From Alloalcanivorax marinus (GTDB lineage: Bacteria > Pseudomonadota > Gammaproteobacteria > Pseudomonadales > Alcanivoracaceae), in assembly GCF_016906305.1 (NCBI RefSeq), contig NZ_JADDOL010000011.1:57948-121947 (forward strand): a stretch of DNA of 64,000 bases, written 5' to 3'. A program made the position numbers and the translations under genes. Below the pieces are notes generated by a model. The model was given only the letters and a program-made list of their open reading frames with translations. It was not told the origin of the DNA and searched no databases. Shown piece after piece: positions 49,679-58,322 of this stretch. Position 1 is the stretch's first letter. Every line of letters starts with the position of its first letter.

Positions 49679-50818
49679 ATGCCCGTATCACCCGCTCCCT
49701 CACGGGGGCTGATTCTGTCCGGCGGTGGTGCCCGCGCCGCCTATCAGGTGGGCGTGCTGAGCGCCATCGCCGACATGCTGCCGCCCACCGCCAGCAACCC
49801 CTTCCCGATCATCTGCGGCACCTCCGCCGGCGCCATCAACGCCGCCGGCCTGGCCGCCGGTGCCCACGACTACCGGCTGGCGGTGCGCGGGCTGGAGCAG
49901 GTGTGGGCGAACATGACCGCCGAGCAGGTCTACCGCACCGACATCGGTGCCTTCCTGCGCAGCCTGCTGCGCTGGATGTTCAGCTCCGCCGCCGCCGGCC
50001 GGGGCACCACCCGCAGCGCGCTGCTCGACAACACGCCGCTGAAACGGCTGCTGCGTCTGGTGATCAACTTTCAGCGCATCGGACAGAGCATCGACCAGGG
50101 CCACCTGCGGGCGCTGTCGATTACCGCCTCCAGCTACGCCTCCGGGGAATCGGTGGCGTTCTTTCAGGGCGCCGACGATCTGCAGGAATGGAACCGGGCG
50201 CGGCGACTGGGCCGGCGCTCCACCATCGGCGTGCAGCATCTGCTGGCGTCGGCGGCGATTCCGCTGCTGTTCCCGGCGGAGAAGGTGGACGGCCGCTACT
50301 ACGGCGACGGCGCCGTGCGCCAGCTGGCGCCGGTGAGTCCGGCGCTGCATCTGGGCGCCGACCGGCTGCTGGTGATCGGCGTGTCCGGCAACCCCACCGC
50401 CGAGCACCAGCGGCAACTGAGCGGCTACCCGTCCCTGGCCCAGGTGCTCGGCCATGTGCTCGACAGCGTGTTCGTGGACACCCTGGAAGGGGACGTGGAG
50501 CGGCTGGAACGCATCAATCGCACGGTCCAGGCGATCAGCCCGCGGGCCCGCAACCAGCATGAAATCCAGCTGCGTCAGGTGGAGGTGCTGAAGATCTATC
50601 CGTCCCAGCCGCTGGACGAGATCGCCGCCGAGCACAACAAGGAACTGCCGCGTACCCTGCGCTTCTTCCTGCGCGGCGCGGGCGCCACCCGCTCACCGGG
50701 GGCCTCGGCGCTCAGCTATCTGCTGTTCGAGCCGGGGTTTACCGGGCGGTTGATGTCGCTGGGCTACCAGGATGCCAAGGCCCGGGAAGAAGAGATCCGG
50801 GCGTTCCTGGAGGATTGA
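49679..50818 (+). CDS. Patatin-like phospholipase
   Basis: A 379-residue patatin-family acyl hydrolase. The oxyanion loop is SGGGARAAYQVGVL, the nucleophile Ser lies in ICGTSAGAINAAGL near residue 49, and the dyad Asp in YGDGAVRQLAPVSPA near residue 208. The C-terminal third is helical. No signal peptide, so it is probably cytoplasmic and acts on membrane phospholipids or lysophospholipids. Strong AAGGAGA before ATG. A REP pair starts 4 bp after the stop, and a glycerophosphodiesterase converges on it. Confidence 0.92.
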   Translation: MPVSPAPSRGLILSGGGARAAYQVGVLSAIADMLPPTASNPFPIICGTSAGAINAAGLAAGAHDYRLAVRGLEQVWANMTAEQVYRTDIGAFLRSLLRWMFSSAAAGRGTTRSALLDNTPLKRLLRLVINFQRIGQSIDQGHLRALSITASSYASGESVAFFQGADDLQEWNRARRLGRRSTIGVQHLLASAAIPLLFPAEKVDGRYYGDGAVRQLAPVSPALHLGADRLLVIGVSGNPTAEHQRQLSGYPSLAQVLGHVLDSVFVDTLEGDVERLERINRTVQAISPRARNQHEIQLRQVEVLKIYPSQPLDEIAAEHNKELPRTLRFFLRGAGATRSPGASALSYLLFEPGFTGRLMSLGYQDAKAREEEIRAFLED

Positions 50819-50821
50819 GGC

Positions 50822-50883
50822 ATCGCGACTGAAGTCGCTCCTACGCCGTAATTAGGTGGTGTAGGAGCGGCTTCAGCCGCGAT
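50822..50883. repeat. REP inverted pair between patatin and glpQ-like genes, copy 12
   Basis: Reverse unit 50822-50844 with stem GCGAC and forward unit 50861-50883 with stem GCGGC, 16 bp apart. It fills the convergent gap; its last base is part of the stop codon of the leftward phosphodiesterase. Confidence 0.92.
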
Positions 50884-51623
50884 CAACGGCGCTTATTGAA
50901 ATGGGCGATAAAGCTGGTGGGGAAGTCGGTGATGATGCCGTCCACCCCCAGCCCGGCCAGCCGCTGGGCCTGGCCCAGATCGTTCACGGTCCAGGTGGAC
51001 ACCTTCAGCCCGCGCCGCCGGGCGCGCCGCATCAGCCCCTCGTTGACCAGGGTGTGCTTGGGCATCAGCCAGGTGCAGCCCAGCGCCGCCGCCCGGCGGG
51101 TGGGCTGCTGGTAGCGGTACTCCGCCACATAGCCGCGCTCGATGCGCGGCGTCATGCCGCCCAGCATGCGCAGAAAGCCGGTATGGCTGGAGGTCACCAC
51201 CACCCGCTCGTGCAGGCCCTGTTCGTCGATCAGCCCCACCAGCTGGTGGGCCAGGCGGTGCAGCAGCGGCGACTCGGCGCCCTTGACCTCGAACTGGAAA
51301 CGCATGGTCGGCCCGCACAGGGCCACGACCTCGCGCAGGGAAGGGATGCACACCGGGCTGTGCCAGCCCGGCGTATTCTGGCGCGCATCCAGCACGCCCA
51401 GCTGCGCCAGGGTGTAGTGCTGGGCCTTGCCGCGCTCGCCGGTGGTGCGGGTGACGTTGCGATCGTGCACCACGATCAGGTGGCCGTCCCGGGACAGTCG
51501 CACGTCCAGTTCCACTTCCGTGACGCCGGCTTCCAGCGCCACCTGAAAGCCCGCCAGGGTATTTTCCGGGGCCTCGCCGCGGGCGCCGCGATGGCCGACG
51601 ATGGTGGGAAGGGCTCTGCTCAT
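50883..51623 (-). CDS. Glycerophosphodiester phosphodiesterase
   Basis: A 246-residue GDPD-family enzyme. IVGHRGARGEAPENTLAGF, VELDVRLSRDGHLIVVHD (metal-binding Glu/Asp and catalytic His) and the end VSTWTVNDLGQAQRLAGLGVDGIITDFP are diagnostic. Without a signal peptide it resembles cytoplasmic UgpQ more than periplasmic GlpQ. It releases glycerol-3-phosphate from deacylated phospholipids, the product expected from patatin-type activity next door. Its stop TGA is formed with the adjoining REP (TGATCGC). Confidence 0.92.
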   Translation of the reverse strand: MSRALPTIVGHRGARGEAPENTLAGFQVALEAGVTEVELDVRLSRDGHLIVVHDRNVTRTTGERGKAQHYTLAQLGVLDARQNTPGWHSPVCIPSLREVVALCGPTMRFQFEVKGAESPLLHRLAHQLVGLIDEQGLHERVVVTSSHTGFLRMLGGMTPRIERGYVAEYRYQQPTRRAAALGCTWLMPKHTLVNEGLMRRARRRGLKVSTWTVNDLGQAQRLAGLGVDGIITDFPTSFIAHFNKRR

Positions 51624-51772
51624 GGTCTCGTATCGTTGCCGGCCCGATCGCTGGTTCGCCGCGCATTGTGCCGAAGTGGCCGGGATGGCATCAATAGGCA
51701 GGGCGCCATTGTCATGGAAGAGTCATGTTTGGCCTGCTAGGGTTGGCCCACCGCGAACCGCCGGAGACCGGG

Positions 51773-52939
51773 ATGGGGTCCCTTATCAAGGCATACGCGG
51801 TGCTGTTCGCGCGTTCCTGGAACCCGGATTACGACGGCACCGTAAGCGGCGTATCGCCGCGCCGCTGGCTGGTGATGGCCGCCTTCTGGCCGCTGTTCCT
51901 GCTGGTGCAGTTGATCAACGGCGCCTTTTTGCTGCTCGATCATCTGCTGTTTCCGGACTTTCGCCGCGTGACGGTGCGCGCGCCGGTGTTTGTGGTGGGC
52001 GTGCCGCGCAGCGGCACCACCTTCCTGCACCGTCTGCTGGCCGGGGACCGGGAACGGTTCACCACCACCGCGCTGTGGGAGCTGATCTTCGCGCCGTCGA
52101 TTTGCCAGCGCCGTCTTTGGCGGGGAGTGGGGCGGCTCGACGGCCTGGTCGGCCGGCCCCTGGAGCGTCTGCTGCACGGTCTGGAACGGCTCGCTCTGGG
52201 CGGGCTGGACGACGTGCACCAGACCGGCCTGCGCGACCCGGAGGAAGACTACCTGGCGTTGCTGCCGGTGCTGGGCTGTTTTCTGCTGGTACTGGCGGTG
52301 CCCGACCCGCGCCTGTGGCGGCTGACCTTTGCCGACCGGGACCTGCCGGACGCGGAGAAGCGCCGCCTGATGGCCGCCTACCGACGCTTCGTGCAGCGTC
52401 ATCTCTACGTGCACGGCGACCGCCTCACTTTCCTGTCCAAGAACCCCTCGTTCACGCCGCTGATGGCCACCCTGGCGGCGGAATTTCCGGACGCCCGCTT
52501 TATCGGCTGCCTGCGCAACCCCACCGAGGCGGTGCCCTCGCAGATCAATTCCATCGTCATCGGCGCCCGCGTGTTCGACGGCCGGGACACCGCCGGATAC
52601 TGGCGGGAGGGCTTTCTGGGCATGCTCGATTACTACTACCGGCATTTGCTGGACGAACTGGACCGGCTGCCCCCGTCCCGCCGCGCCCTGTCGCGCATGG
52701 AAGAGCTCTCGGCCCGGCCGCTGGCCACGGTGGAAGGCTTCTACGCGGCGTTCGGGCTGACCCTGTCGCCGGCCTATCGGGCCTGGCTGGCCGAGCGGGA
52801 CGAAAAAGCCCGCCGCTACCAGAGCGGCCACCACTATTCGCTGGAAAACCTGGGCGTGGCGCCACAACGACTGCGCGACACCTTCGGCTGGGTGTACGAA
52901 AAATTTGCTTACCCTTTGCCGGAGGATGAACGCCCGTGA
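51773..52939 (+). CDS. Sulfotransferase family protein
   Basis: A 388-residue PAPS-dependent sulfotransferase-like protein. The 5'-phosphosulfate loop is VVGVPRSGTTFLHRLLAGD and the 3'-phosphate region FIGCLRNPTEAVPSQINS. An N-terminal hydrophobic stretch (WLVMAAFWPLFLLVQLINGAFLLLDHLL) suggests membrane association and a lipid or glycolipid acceptor. ATG 51773 has GGAG 6 nt upstream; ATG 51725 with GGAAGAG before it is a real alternative adding 16 residues. It is divergent from the phosphodiesterase and ends just before a candidate PHO box. Acceptor unknown. Confidence 0.85.
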   Translation: MGSLIKAYAVLFARSWNPDYDGTVSGVSPRRWLVMAAFWPLFLLVQLINGAFLLLDHLLFPDFRRVTVRAPVFVVGVPRSGTTFLHRLLAGDRERFTTTALWELIFAPSICQRRLWRGVGRLDGLVGRPLERLLHGLERLALGGLDDVHQTGLRDPEEDYLALLPVLGCFLLVLAVPDPRLWRLTFADRDLPDAEKRRLMAAYRRFVQRHLYVHGDRLTFLSKNPSFTPLMATLAAEFPDARFIGCLRNPTEAVPSQINSIVIGARVFDGRDTAGYWREGFLGMLDYYYRHLLDELDRLPPSRRALSRMEELSARPLATVEGFYAAFGLTLSPAYRAWLAERDEKARRYQSGHHYSLENLGVAPQRLRDTFGWVYEKFAYPLPEDERP

Positions 52940-52947
52940 GGTTTTCC

Positions 52948-52981
52948 TTGTCACAAATTGGACATAAGTGGTACTCATACT
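52948..52981 (+). promoter_or_regulatory. Candidate PHO box and promoter of the glycosyltransferase
   Basis: TTGTCAC - AAAT - TGGACAT at 52948-52965 resembles two 7-bp CTGTCAT-type repeats with an AT-rich 4-bp spacer. Exactly 10 bp later comes CATACT (52976-52981), a -10-like hexamer at the spacing expected for PhoB activation. It matches the repeats at only 5 and 4 of 7 positions, so it is a candidate only. Confidence 0.45.
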
Positions 52982-52988
52982 GCCTGCT

Positions 52989-54167
52989 ATGAATACAAAC
53001 GAGCTGCGCGTGCTTTTTGTCGTGGACGCCATGAAGGGCCGCAACGGAGTAGGCGCCTACTTTCAGGATCTGGTCGCCCACCTGGACGGCAAGGTGGCCC
53101 GGGCCGAGCTGGTCTGTCCCAGCCTGGAGGAGCCCCATCCCTGCCAGGGGGTGTCCATGCCGATCCCCGGTGACCCCACCCAGCGGCTGTTCTTTCCCAA
53201 GATGCGCGAACTGACCGCGCTGGTCTGGGAAATGAAACCCCATGTGATCGTGATTCCCGGCCCGGGCATCTTCTCCCTGGGCGCCTACTGGGTGGCCCGC
53301 AAACTGGGCATTCCGGTGTGCGTGACCTTCCAGACCGACTACGACCGCCTGGTGCAGCTCTACTGGGGCCCGCGCCTGGCGAAGCTGGCCGGCGGCCTGC
53401 TCAACTGGCTCAACCGCACCCTGTTCCGGGGTTCCAGCGCGGTGGCCACCATCTGTGAAAGCATGATCGCCGACGCCCGCGCCGCCGGCGCCCGCCACCC
53501 GCAGCTGGTGGGCACGCCGCTGGGGCCGGAGTTCGTCAACCGCGCGCCGGCGCCCCTGGCGGAACCGCTGGACTCGGTGCTGTACGTGGGCCGGCTGGCG
53601 GCGGAAAAGAACCTGGAGCGGTTTCTGGCCATGGCCGAGCAACGGCCGGACTGCCGCTTCACCGTGGCCGGCGACGGCCCGCTGCGGCCGCTGGTGGAAG
53701 AGCACGCCCGCCGTTTGCCCAACCTGCACTTTCTGGGCTGGTGCAGCCGGGAGCGGGTGGTGGAACAGCTGGACGCCCACCAGGTGCTGGTGCTGCCCTC
53801 GTCGGTGGAAGCCTTCGGCACCGTGGCCCTGGAAGCCCTGGCCCGGCAGCGGCTGGTGATCACCACGCCGGTGTGCGGCATCAACCAATGGCCGCCGCTG
53901 GCCCGGGTGCTGGCGGTGGCCGGACCGGAGGAAAGCCTGGCCGATACCCTGGCGCGCCTGCGGGCGCTGACGCCGGCGGCGCGCCGGGAGCGCGCCGAGG
54001 CCGGTCGCCGGGCCGCCCTGGCCATGAACCAGGACGCCGTGGACGGCTGGCTGCAGGTGCTGCACGGCTGCGCCCGGCAGGGCGCGGTGCTGCCCAAGCC
54101 GCGCCGCTCGCCCACCGTGGCGGTGCTGCGCCGGCTGAGCACCCATCAGGCGCGGCCCGGGCTCTGA
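52989..54167 (+). CDS. Glycosyltransferase family 4 (GT-B fold)
   Basis: A 392-residue GT4 enzyme. The N-terminal Rossmann domain (LRVLFVVDAMKGRNGVGAYFQDLVAHL) receives the acceptor; the C-terminal domain has VLYVGRLAAEKNLERFLAM, FTVAGDGPLRPLVEE and the EX7E-type donor motif SSVEAFGTVALEALA. It resembles the mannosyl/glycolipid transferases used in lipid remodelling. No ribosome site precedes the ATG and the candidate -10 ends 7 bp before it, so the message could be leaderless. The next gene starts 1 bp after its stop, so the two should work together. A PHO-type box suggests phosphate-starvation control. Confidence 0.88.
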   Translation: MNTNELRVLFVVDAMKGRNGVGAYFQDLVAHLDGKVARAELVCPSLEEPHPCQGVSMPIPGDPTQRLFFPKMRELTALVWEMKPHVIVIPGPGIFSLGAYWVARKLGIPVCVTFQTDYDRLVQLYWGPRLAKLAGGLLNWLNRTLFRGSSAVATICESMIADARAAGARHPQLVGTPLGPEFVNRAPAPLAEPLDSVLYVGRLAAEKNLERFLAMAEQRPDCRFTVAGDGPLRPLVEEHARRLPNLHFLGWCSRERVVEQLDAHQVLVLPSSVEAFGTVALEALARQRLVITTPVCGINQWPPLARVLAVAGPEESLADTLARLRALTPAARRERAEAGRRAALAMNQDAVDGWLQVLHGCARQGAVLPKPRRSPTVAVLRRLSTHQARPGL

Positions 54168-54168
54168 C

Positions 54169-54879
54169 GTGTCCCTGGCCGGTCTGGTGTCGATCCACGA
54201 TGTGATGCCGGAGACCCGTGAGCGGGTCGCCGACCTGCTCGAGCGGCTGGCCGCCGTGCCGCCCGAGCACGTCACCCTGCTGGTGGTGCCGGGCAAGGCC
54301 TGGCGCGACGAGGACCTGGACTGGCTGCGCGACCTGGCCGCCCGAGGCTATCCCCTGGCCGGCCACGGCTGGCGCCACCGCTGCGATCCGCCGAAAAGCC
54401 TGCATCACCGCCTGCACAGCGCGCTCATTTCCCGCGACGTGGCCGAGCATCTGTCCCTGGACGCCACCGGCATCGCCGCCCTGGTCCGGGATTGCCACCG
54501 CTGGTTCGTCGAGCACGGCTTGACCCCTTCCCCCCTGTACGTGCCGCCGGCCTGGGCGCTGGGCGCCATCGACCGCCGTGCCCTGGCGGCGCTGCCGTTC
54601 CGTTACTTCGAGACCCTGGGCGGCGTATACGACGCCCGCGAGCGGCGCTTCCACCGTCTGCCGCTGGTGGGCTTCGAGGCGGACAACACCTGGCGGGCGG
54701 CCAGTCTGACCGTTTTCAATCACTGGAATCTGGGGCTGGCGCGGGCTTTCGGCCGGCCTTTGCGGGTGTCGATTCACCCCGGGGATCTGTCGCTGAAACT
54801 GGGCGGGCAGGTGCTGCCCTGGGTAGGAAGGCTGGCGCGCACGGAAGGTTATCCGGATCTCGCCCCGGAGGCCGCCTAG
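54169..54879 (+). CDS. DUF2334-type polysaccharide deacetylase
   Basis: A 236-residue protein of the carbohydrate esterase 4-like fold. The metal/acid motifs are LVSIHDVMPETRE near the start (Asp) and LAGHGWRHRC near residue 65 (His-x3-His); RVSIHPGDLSLK near the C-terminus supplies the distal His. It probably removes an acetyl group from a sugar, maybe on the product of the upstream glycosyltransferase. GTG start, 1 bp after that gene. No signal peptide, so cytoplasmic action, as with lipid-linked sugar deacetylases. Confidence 0.82.
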   Translation: MSLAGLVSIHDVMPETRERVADLLERLAAVPPEHVTLLVVPGKAWRDEDLDWLRDLAARGYPLAGHGWRHRCDPPKSLHHRLHSALISRDVAEHLSLDATGIAALVRDCHRWFVEHGLTPSPLYVPPAWALGAIDRRALAALPFRYFETLGGVYDARERRFHRLPLVGFEADNTWRAASLTVFNHWNLGLARAFGRPLRVSIHPGDLSLKLGGQVLPWVGRLARTEGYPDLAPEAA

Positions 54880-55046
54880 CCTCGAATGGCGGTGGGGCGT
54901 CGGGCTTCGGAACCGCTGCTGGTGTCCACTTCCGAACGGGTCGTCTGGCTCTGGCCGTCCTGGCTGTCACTGGCCGCGCCGGAACCGGGCATGTAGAACA
55001 TGGCCACCATCAGCAGCAGACCGCGGGTCGCGATTCTTCTTCTCAT
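54876..55046 (-). CDS. Small secreted peptide (56 residues)
   Basis: Minus-strand ORF MRRRIATRGLLLMVAMFYMPG, then SGAASDSQDGQSQTT and a hydrophilic Ser/Thr/Glu-rich end (SEARRPTAIRG). The basic start, hydrophobic core and small residues at the junction look like a signal peptide cut near GSGA-AS, leaving about 31 residues. GGAG lies 7 nt before the ATG. It overlaps the 3' end of the deacetylase gene by a few bases. No family recognised; the mature part is short and unstructured. Confidence 0.5.
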   Translation of the reverse strand: MRRRIATRGLLLMVAMFYMPGSGAASDSQDGQSQTTRSEVDTSSGSEARRPTAIRG

Positions 55047-55174
55047 TGTCTGGCTCCGCCCGTGTGTGGTCCATCAACAGCGGCAAGTGGCGTAATGCCA
55101 TGATGGCGGAGGCCAGCTTAGGGCGGAGCACGTGAAGGACCCGAGAGGAACGGCGGGATCGCGGTGGCAAAGGC

Positions 55175-56080
55175 TTAGCCCGCCTGCTCCAGCCGATCCG
55201 CGTTCTCCTCGATGAAGTCCACGAACGCCCGGGTCTTGGCCGGAATCAACTCGCGACCGGCGTACACCATGTAGAAGTCCAGGTCCGGGGCCCGGTATTC
55301 GGGCAACAGCCGAACCAGCTCGCCATTGTCGAGCTGGCTCTGAATGTCGGAAAGGCTTTTCAGGGCGATACCGCGGCCCTCCAGCACCCACTCGCGCAGC
55401 GTCTCGCTGTTGTCGGTGATCAGCCCGCCGCGCACCCGCACGGTATGACGCTTGCCGGCGGCGTCCTCCAGCACCCACTGGTCCTTGAACGCGCCGGGAC
55501 AATCCAGAATCAGGCAGTCGTGGTCTTGCAGGTCGCGCGGCTCCCGCGGGGCAGGGTGGCGGGCCAGGTAGTCCGGCGACGCGCACAGCACACAGGGATT
55601 GCGCATCAGGCGCCGGGCCACCATGGACGAATCCTGCGGCTCGCCCAGTACGATCGCCACGTCCACCAGATGGGAGGAAGCCGCCGGGTCCAGCTCGCCG
55701 AAGTTGAGCTGCACGGACAGCTCCGGATAGCGCTCGGAGAATTCGCTGACCAGGGGGACGATGTGTTTGCGGCCCAGGCCGATGCTGGAGGCGATGCGCA
55801 GGGTGCCCTGCGGGTGCTGGCCGGCCTGGCTGACCTTGGACACCACGGTGTCCAGTTCGCCGATCAGCCGTTCCACGTTTTCGTAGAGGTCGCGGCCCTC
55901 GTCGGTGAGCTTCAGCCCCCGGGAACTGCGCACCAGCAGGCGAATGCCCAATTGACGCTCAATGCGACTGACGTGTTTGCTGACCGAGGCCACCGAGAGG
56001 TCCAGCGCCTTGGACGCTTCCGACAGGGTCCCCGCCTTGACCACCGCGACGAAGATAGTGAAATCCGCAAGCCGTTTCAT
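55175..56080 (-). CDS. LysR-family transcriptional regulator
   Basis: A 301-residue LTTR. The winged helix-turn-helix is residues 1-60 (FVAVVKAGTLSEASKALDLSVASVSKHVSRIERQLG, followed by RSSRGLKLTDEG). The effector domain covers about 90-295 (GTLRIASSIGLGRKHIVPLVSEF). Cellular target unknown; it is divergent from the FadL-like porin genes across a 900-bp gap, so it may control them. Length normal. Confidence 0.88.
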   Translation of the reverse strand: MKRLADFTIFVAVVKAGTLSEASKALDLSVASVSKHVSRIERQLGIRLLVRSSRGLKLTDEGRDLYENVERLIGELDTVVSKVSQAGQHPQGTLRIASSIGLGRKHIVPLVSEFSERYPELSVQLNFGELDPAASSHLVDVAIVLGEPQDSSMVARRLMRNPCVLCASPDYLARHPAPREPRDLQDHDCLILDCPGAFKDQWVLEDAAGKRHTVRVRGGLITDNSETLREWVLEGRGIALKSLSDIQSQLDNGELVRLLPEYRAPDLDFYMVYAGRELIPAKTRAFVDFIEENADRLEQAG

Positions 56081-56600
56081 GGTCCGTCCCTTTTTGTTCT
56101 ACACCAAAAACTGGTTTTTTTTGGCGCCCGGAAAAAGGCGCTTTCGGTGTCGATCCTTCCGTGAGACTGCCAAGTATGGCATAGGGCCATGGGGCCAGCC
56201 ATAAACTTCACGAAACAACGCTTTTATCATCACGGAACAGGCTGTTAGCGGCGATGCCCCGGGCGCCATCGGGGCCGGTCGCGACGCCCAACGCTTTGAA
56301 TGCGTGAGCCCGGAGCAAATCATGTTCCAAAAGGTAACACCTGTAAACAAGGAGACTTGACGCCTGCGCAAGCCCCTTAAACGCTGGATTCCTTGGTTTT
56401 ATTCCCTCAGAAGTATACATAAAGATGGCAGAAGTTTTTCTTTTTCCCGGTATCCGCAACGCCTGGAATTGCCAGAACCCGCTGTTTGGTGTTTACATCC
56501 GTGCTTGTCGAATCAAGGGGTAGGGAAAGAACTTCTGCGCTCTTTTTGATTCGCAGGGCCGTGGGAAAAAGGGGGGCGGATCCCTGCCCGGAGATTAATG

Positions 56601-56630
56601 TTTACAGGCGTACCCGTCACAAACTAGGAT
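56601..56630 (+). promoter_or_regulatory. Candidate promoter of the porin operon
   Basis: TTTACA (56601-56606), 18-bp spacer, TAGGAT (56625-56630). It would give a leader of about 350 nt before ATG 56988. The -35 lies inside the third TGTTTACA motif. Confidence 0.45.
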
Positions 56631-56766
56631 TTCGTCCAACCTGTCCGCACGGCGAGATCTTCATGGGCGGCACCATGGGCGCCCCTGGCCCGGCGGCGGA
56701 GCGGATCGATTAAGGAGTCACGGCGACCAGCGTGACCAACAACAACAACCAGGAGGTTGAGAACGC

Positions 56767-56925
56767 ATGTTGCATGCGCTCTCGAGCCCGGAGACCGGCT
56801 CCCCTTTCCAACTCAATGATTTTTCGCCGACGCCCCGTCGTTGCGGGTTCCGCTCTAGCCGTGGAGACCTTCGCGCGTGGCGCTGTGATCCTTACTCGAA
56901 AAGTAATAGCTGTGTTAAACGTTGA
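56767..56925 (+). CDS. Possible leader ORF (52 residues)
   Basis: ATG with AGGAGG 10 nt upstream. It encodes MLHALSSPETGSPFQLNDFS and a basic remainder ending SNSCVKR. It lies in the long leader before the first porin gene. There is no homology or structure I recognise, and the base composition differs little from the surrounding non-coding DNA, so it may not be translated. Confidence 0.25.
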   Translation: MLHALSSPETGSPFQLNDFSPTPRRCGFRSSRGDLRAWRCDPYSKSNSCVKR

Positions 56926-56987
56926 GCTGCGGTCTCCCGGCTGCGTTCATGAAGAAGAACAACATCAGGCAGAAAGGTTGTCTAACT

Positions 56988-58322
56988 ATGAAAAAATCGA
57001 TAATCAAAACAATCCTGTTGCCCGCGGGAACGATGATGCTGATGAGCACGCCCGCGCTCGCCAACATGGGTAACACGGGCAGTACCTATGGCCTTTTCCC
57101 CTCGGACATCGCCTCCGCTCAGGCGCTGTCCCTGTTCAACACCTCCACCTCCTCCACGTACTACAACCCGGCCAACCTGGCGGTGGTGCAGACCAGCGAA
57201 ATCACCGGCGCGATCTTCCACGCCGAGCACGACCTGAACACCGAAAGCGCCAACCCGGCCTACGACGGCAATATTCTCGACAACCCTTCACAGCAAGTGA
57301 TGCTGGGTCTGAAGGCGGATCTCAGCGGCCTGATGAAATCCGAGCACCCGATCTACCTGGGCTTCATCGCCGGGGTCGAGCGTTACGGCAAGGAGATGCT
57401 GGCGTTCAGTTCCTCCGCCCAGGGCGACAACGCCCAGTATCTGCAGTATGACCGCCAGCCCCTGTTTCTGGCCGCCAGTATCGGCACCAACGTCTGGCGC
57501 GGCATCAAGTTCGGCGGCGGCGTGCAGCTGACGCTTCACAACGACGCTGAGCTGTACATCACCAACAACCTGGCGGGTACCACCACCTACGAGCAGGTGA
57601 GCGTGGAAGCCCGGCCGCAGTTCCGGCCCATCGTGGGCTTTACCATGAACCTGGGCGAGACCTTCTGCCGGGTGAAAGGCTGCTGGCAGGACAATGTGCG
57701 CGCCGCTCTGAGCTACCGCGCCCAGTCCGACAGCCGCACCTCGGTATCGTCCAACGCCATCATCCCCGGGACCGTGACCGCGCCGGGTATCCCCATCGAA
57801 GTGAACAACGTTATCGATTCCTTCCAGCCGGCCATCACCACCGCGGGCATCCAATACGACTTCGGCGCCTGGCGCCTGGGCTTCACCGCCGAGTACCAGG
57901 AGTGGTCCCGCCTGACCACCGAACTGCGCGACGACACCATCAAGGACCAGGGCAACCTGCAGTTCGAAGACGTGTTCATTCCGCGCCTGGGTCTGGAAGT
58001 GGACCTCAACGACACCTTCATGGTGACCTCCGGCGTGGCCTGGGAGAAATCGCCTCTGGACAGTGATTCCTCACCGGACGTGAACTACGTGGACGCGGAC
58101 CGCCTGGTGGTGGGCCTCGGCCTCACCGGTAATTTCAAGCATGTGCCCCTGATCGCGCACCCGGTCACCCTGAGCGTGGGCTATCAGTTCCAGCAGCTCG
58201 ACGAGCGTGACTTCCAGCTCAGCCGCACCCAGCGCCTGCAGCAACCGAACCAGACCTATGGATCGGTCACCACTGACGGCGAAGTGCACGTCTTCGCGGG
58301 TTCGGTCTCGGTGCGCTTCTAA
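56988..58322 (+). CDS. FadL/OmpP1-family outer-membrane protein (first copy)
   Basis: A 444-residue beta-barrel protein. The signal peptide is MKKSIIKTILLPAGTMMLMSTPALA; after it, GLFPSDIASAQALSLFNTSTSSTYYNPANLA matches the N-terminal hatch of FadL-like proteins. FTAEYQEWSRL and GVAWEKSPLDSDSS near the end fit barrel strands, and the chain ends VSVRF with the terminal Phe needed for outer-membrane assembly. Such proteins import fatty acids, alkanes or aromatic compounds. A Cys pair (GETFCRVKGCW) is shared with the next protein. ATG 56988 is chosen for the signal peptide; ATG 56949 is possible. Confidence 0.75.
   Translation: MKKSIIKTILLPAGTMMLMSTPALANMGNTGSTYGLFPSDIASAQALSLFNTSTSSTYYNPANLAVVQTSEITGAIFHAEHDLNTESANPAYDGNILDNPSQQVMLGLKADLSGLMKSEHPIYLGFIAGVERYGKEMLAFSSSAQGDNAQYLQYDRQPLFLAASIGTNVWRGIKFGGGVQLTLHNDAELYITNNLAGTTTYEQVSVEARPQFRPIVGFTMNLGETFCRVKGCWQDNVRAALSYRAQSDSRTSVSSNAIIPGTVTAPGIPIEVNNVIDSFQPAITTAGIQYDFGAWRLGFTAEYQEWSRLTTELRDDTIKDQGNLQFEDVFIPRLGLEVDLNDTFMVTSGVAWEKSPLDSDSSPDVNYVDADRLVVGLGLTGNFKHVPLIAHPVTLSVGYQFQQLDERDFQLSRTQRLQQPNQTYGSVTTDGEVHVFAGSVSVRF

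Larger units (their letters stand above)
56081..56987. other. 907-bp gene-free region between the LysR gene and the porins
   Basis: Lower in GC than most of the window (one 60-bp line, 56401-56460, counts 24 G+C). It contains three TGTTTACA octamers (minus strand 56341-56348, plus 56490-56497 and 56599-56606), a promoter candidate at 56601-56630 and a leader ORF at 56767. No tRNA, REP or terminator was found. It is probably the regulatory region of the porin operon with a long 5' leader. Confidence 0.55.

Noticed and set aside
56486..56713. 75-codon frame in the regulatory gap
   Set aside because: No ribosome site, no homology recognised, and it covers the promoter candidate at 56601.
56732..57073. 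113-codon frame starting with TNNNN before the first porin
   Set aside because: It overlaps the porin signal-peptide region in another frame and its ribosome site is 14 bases away.
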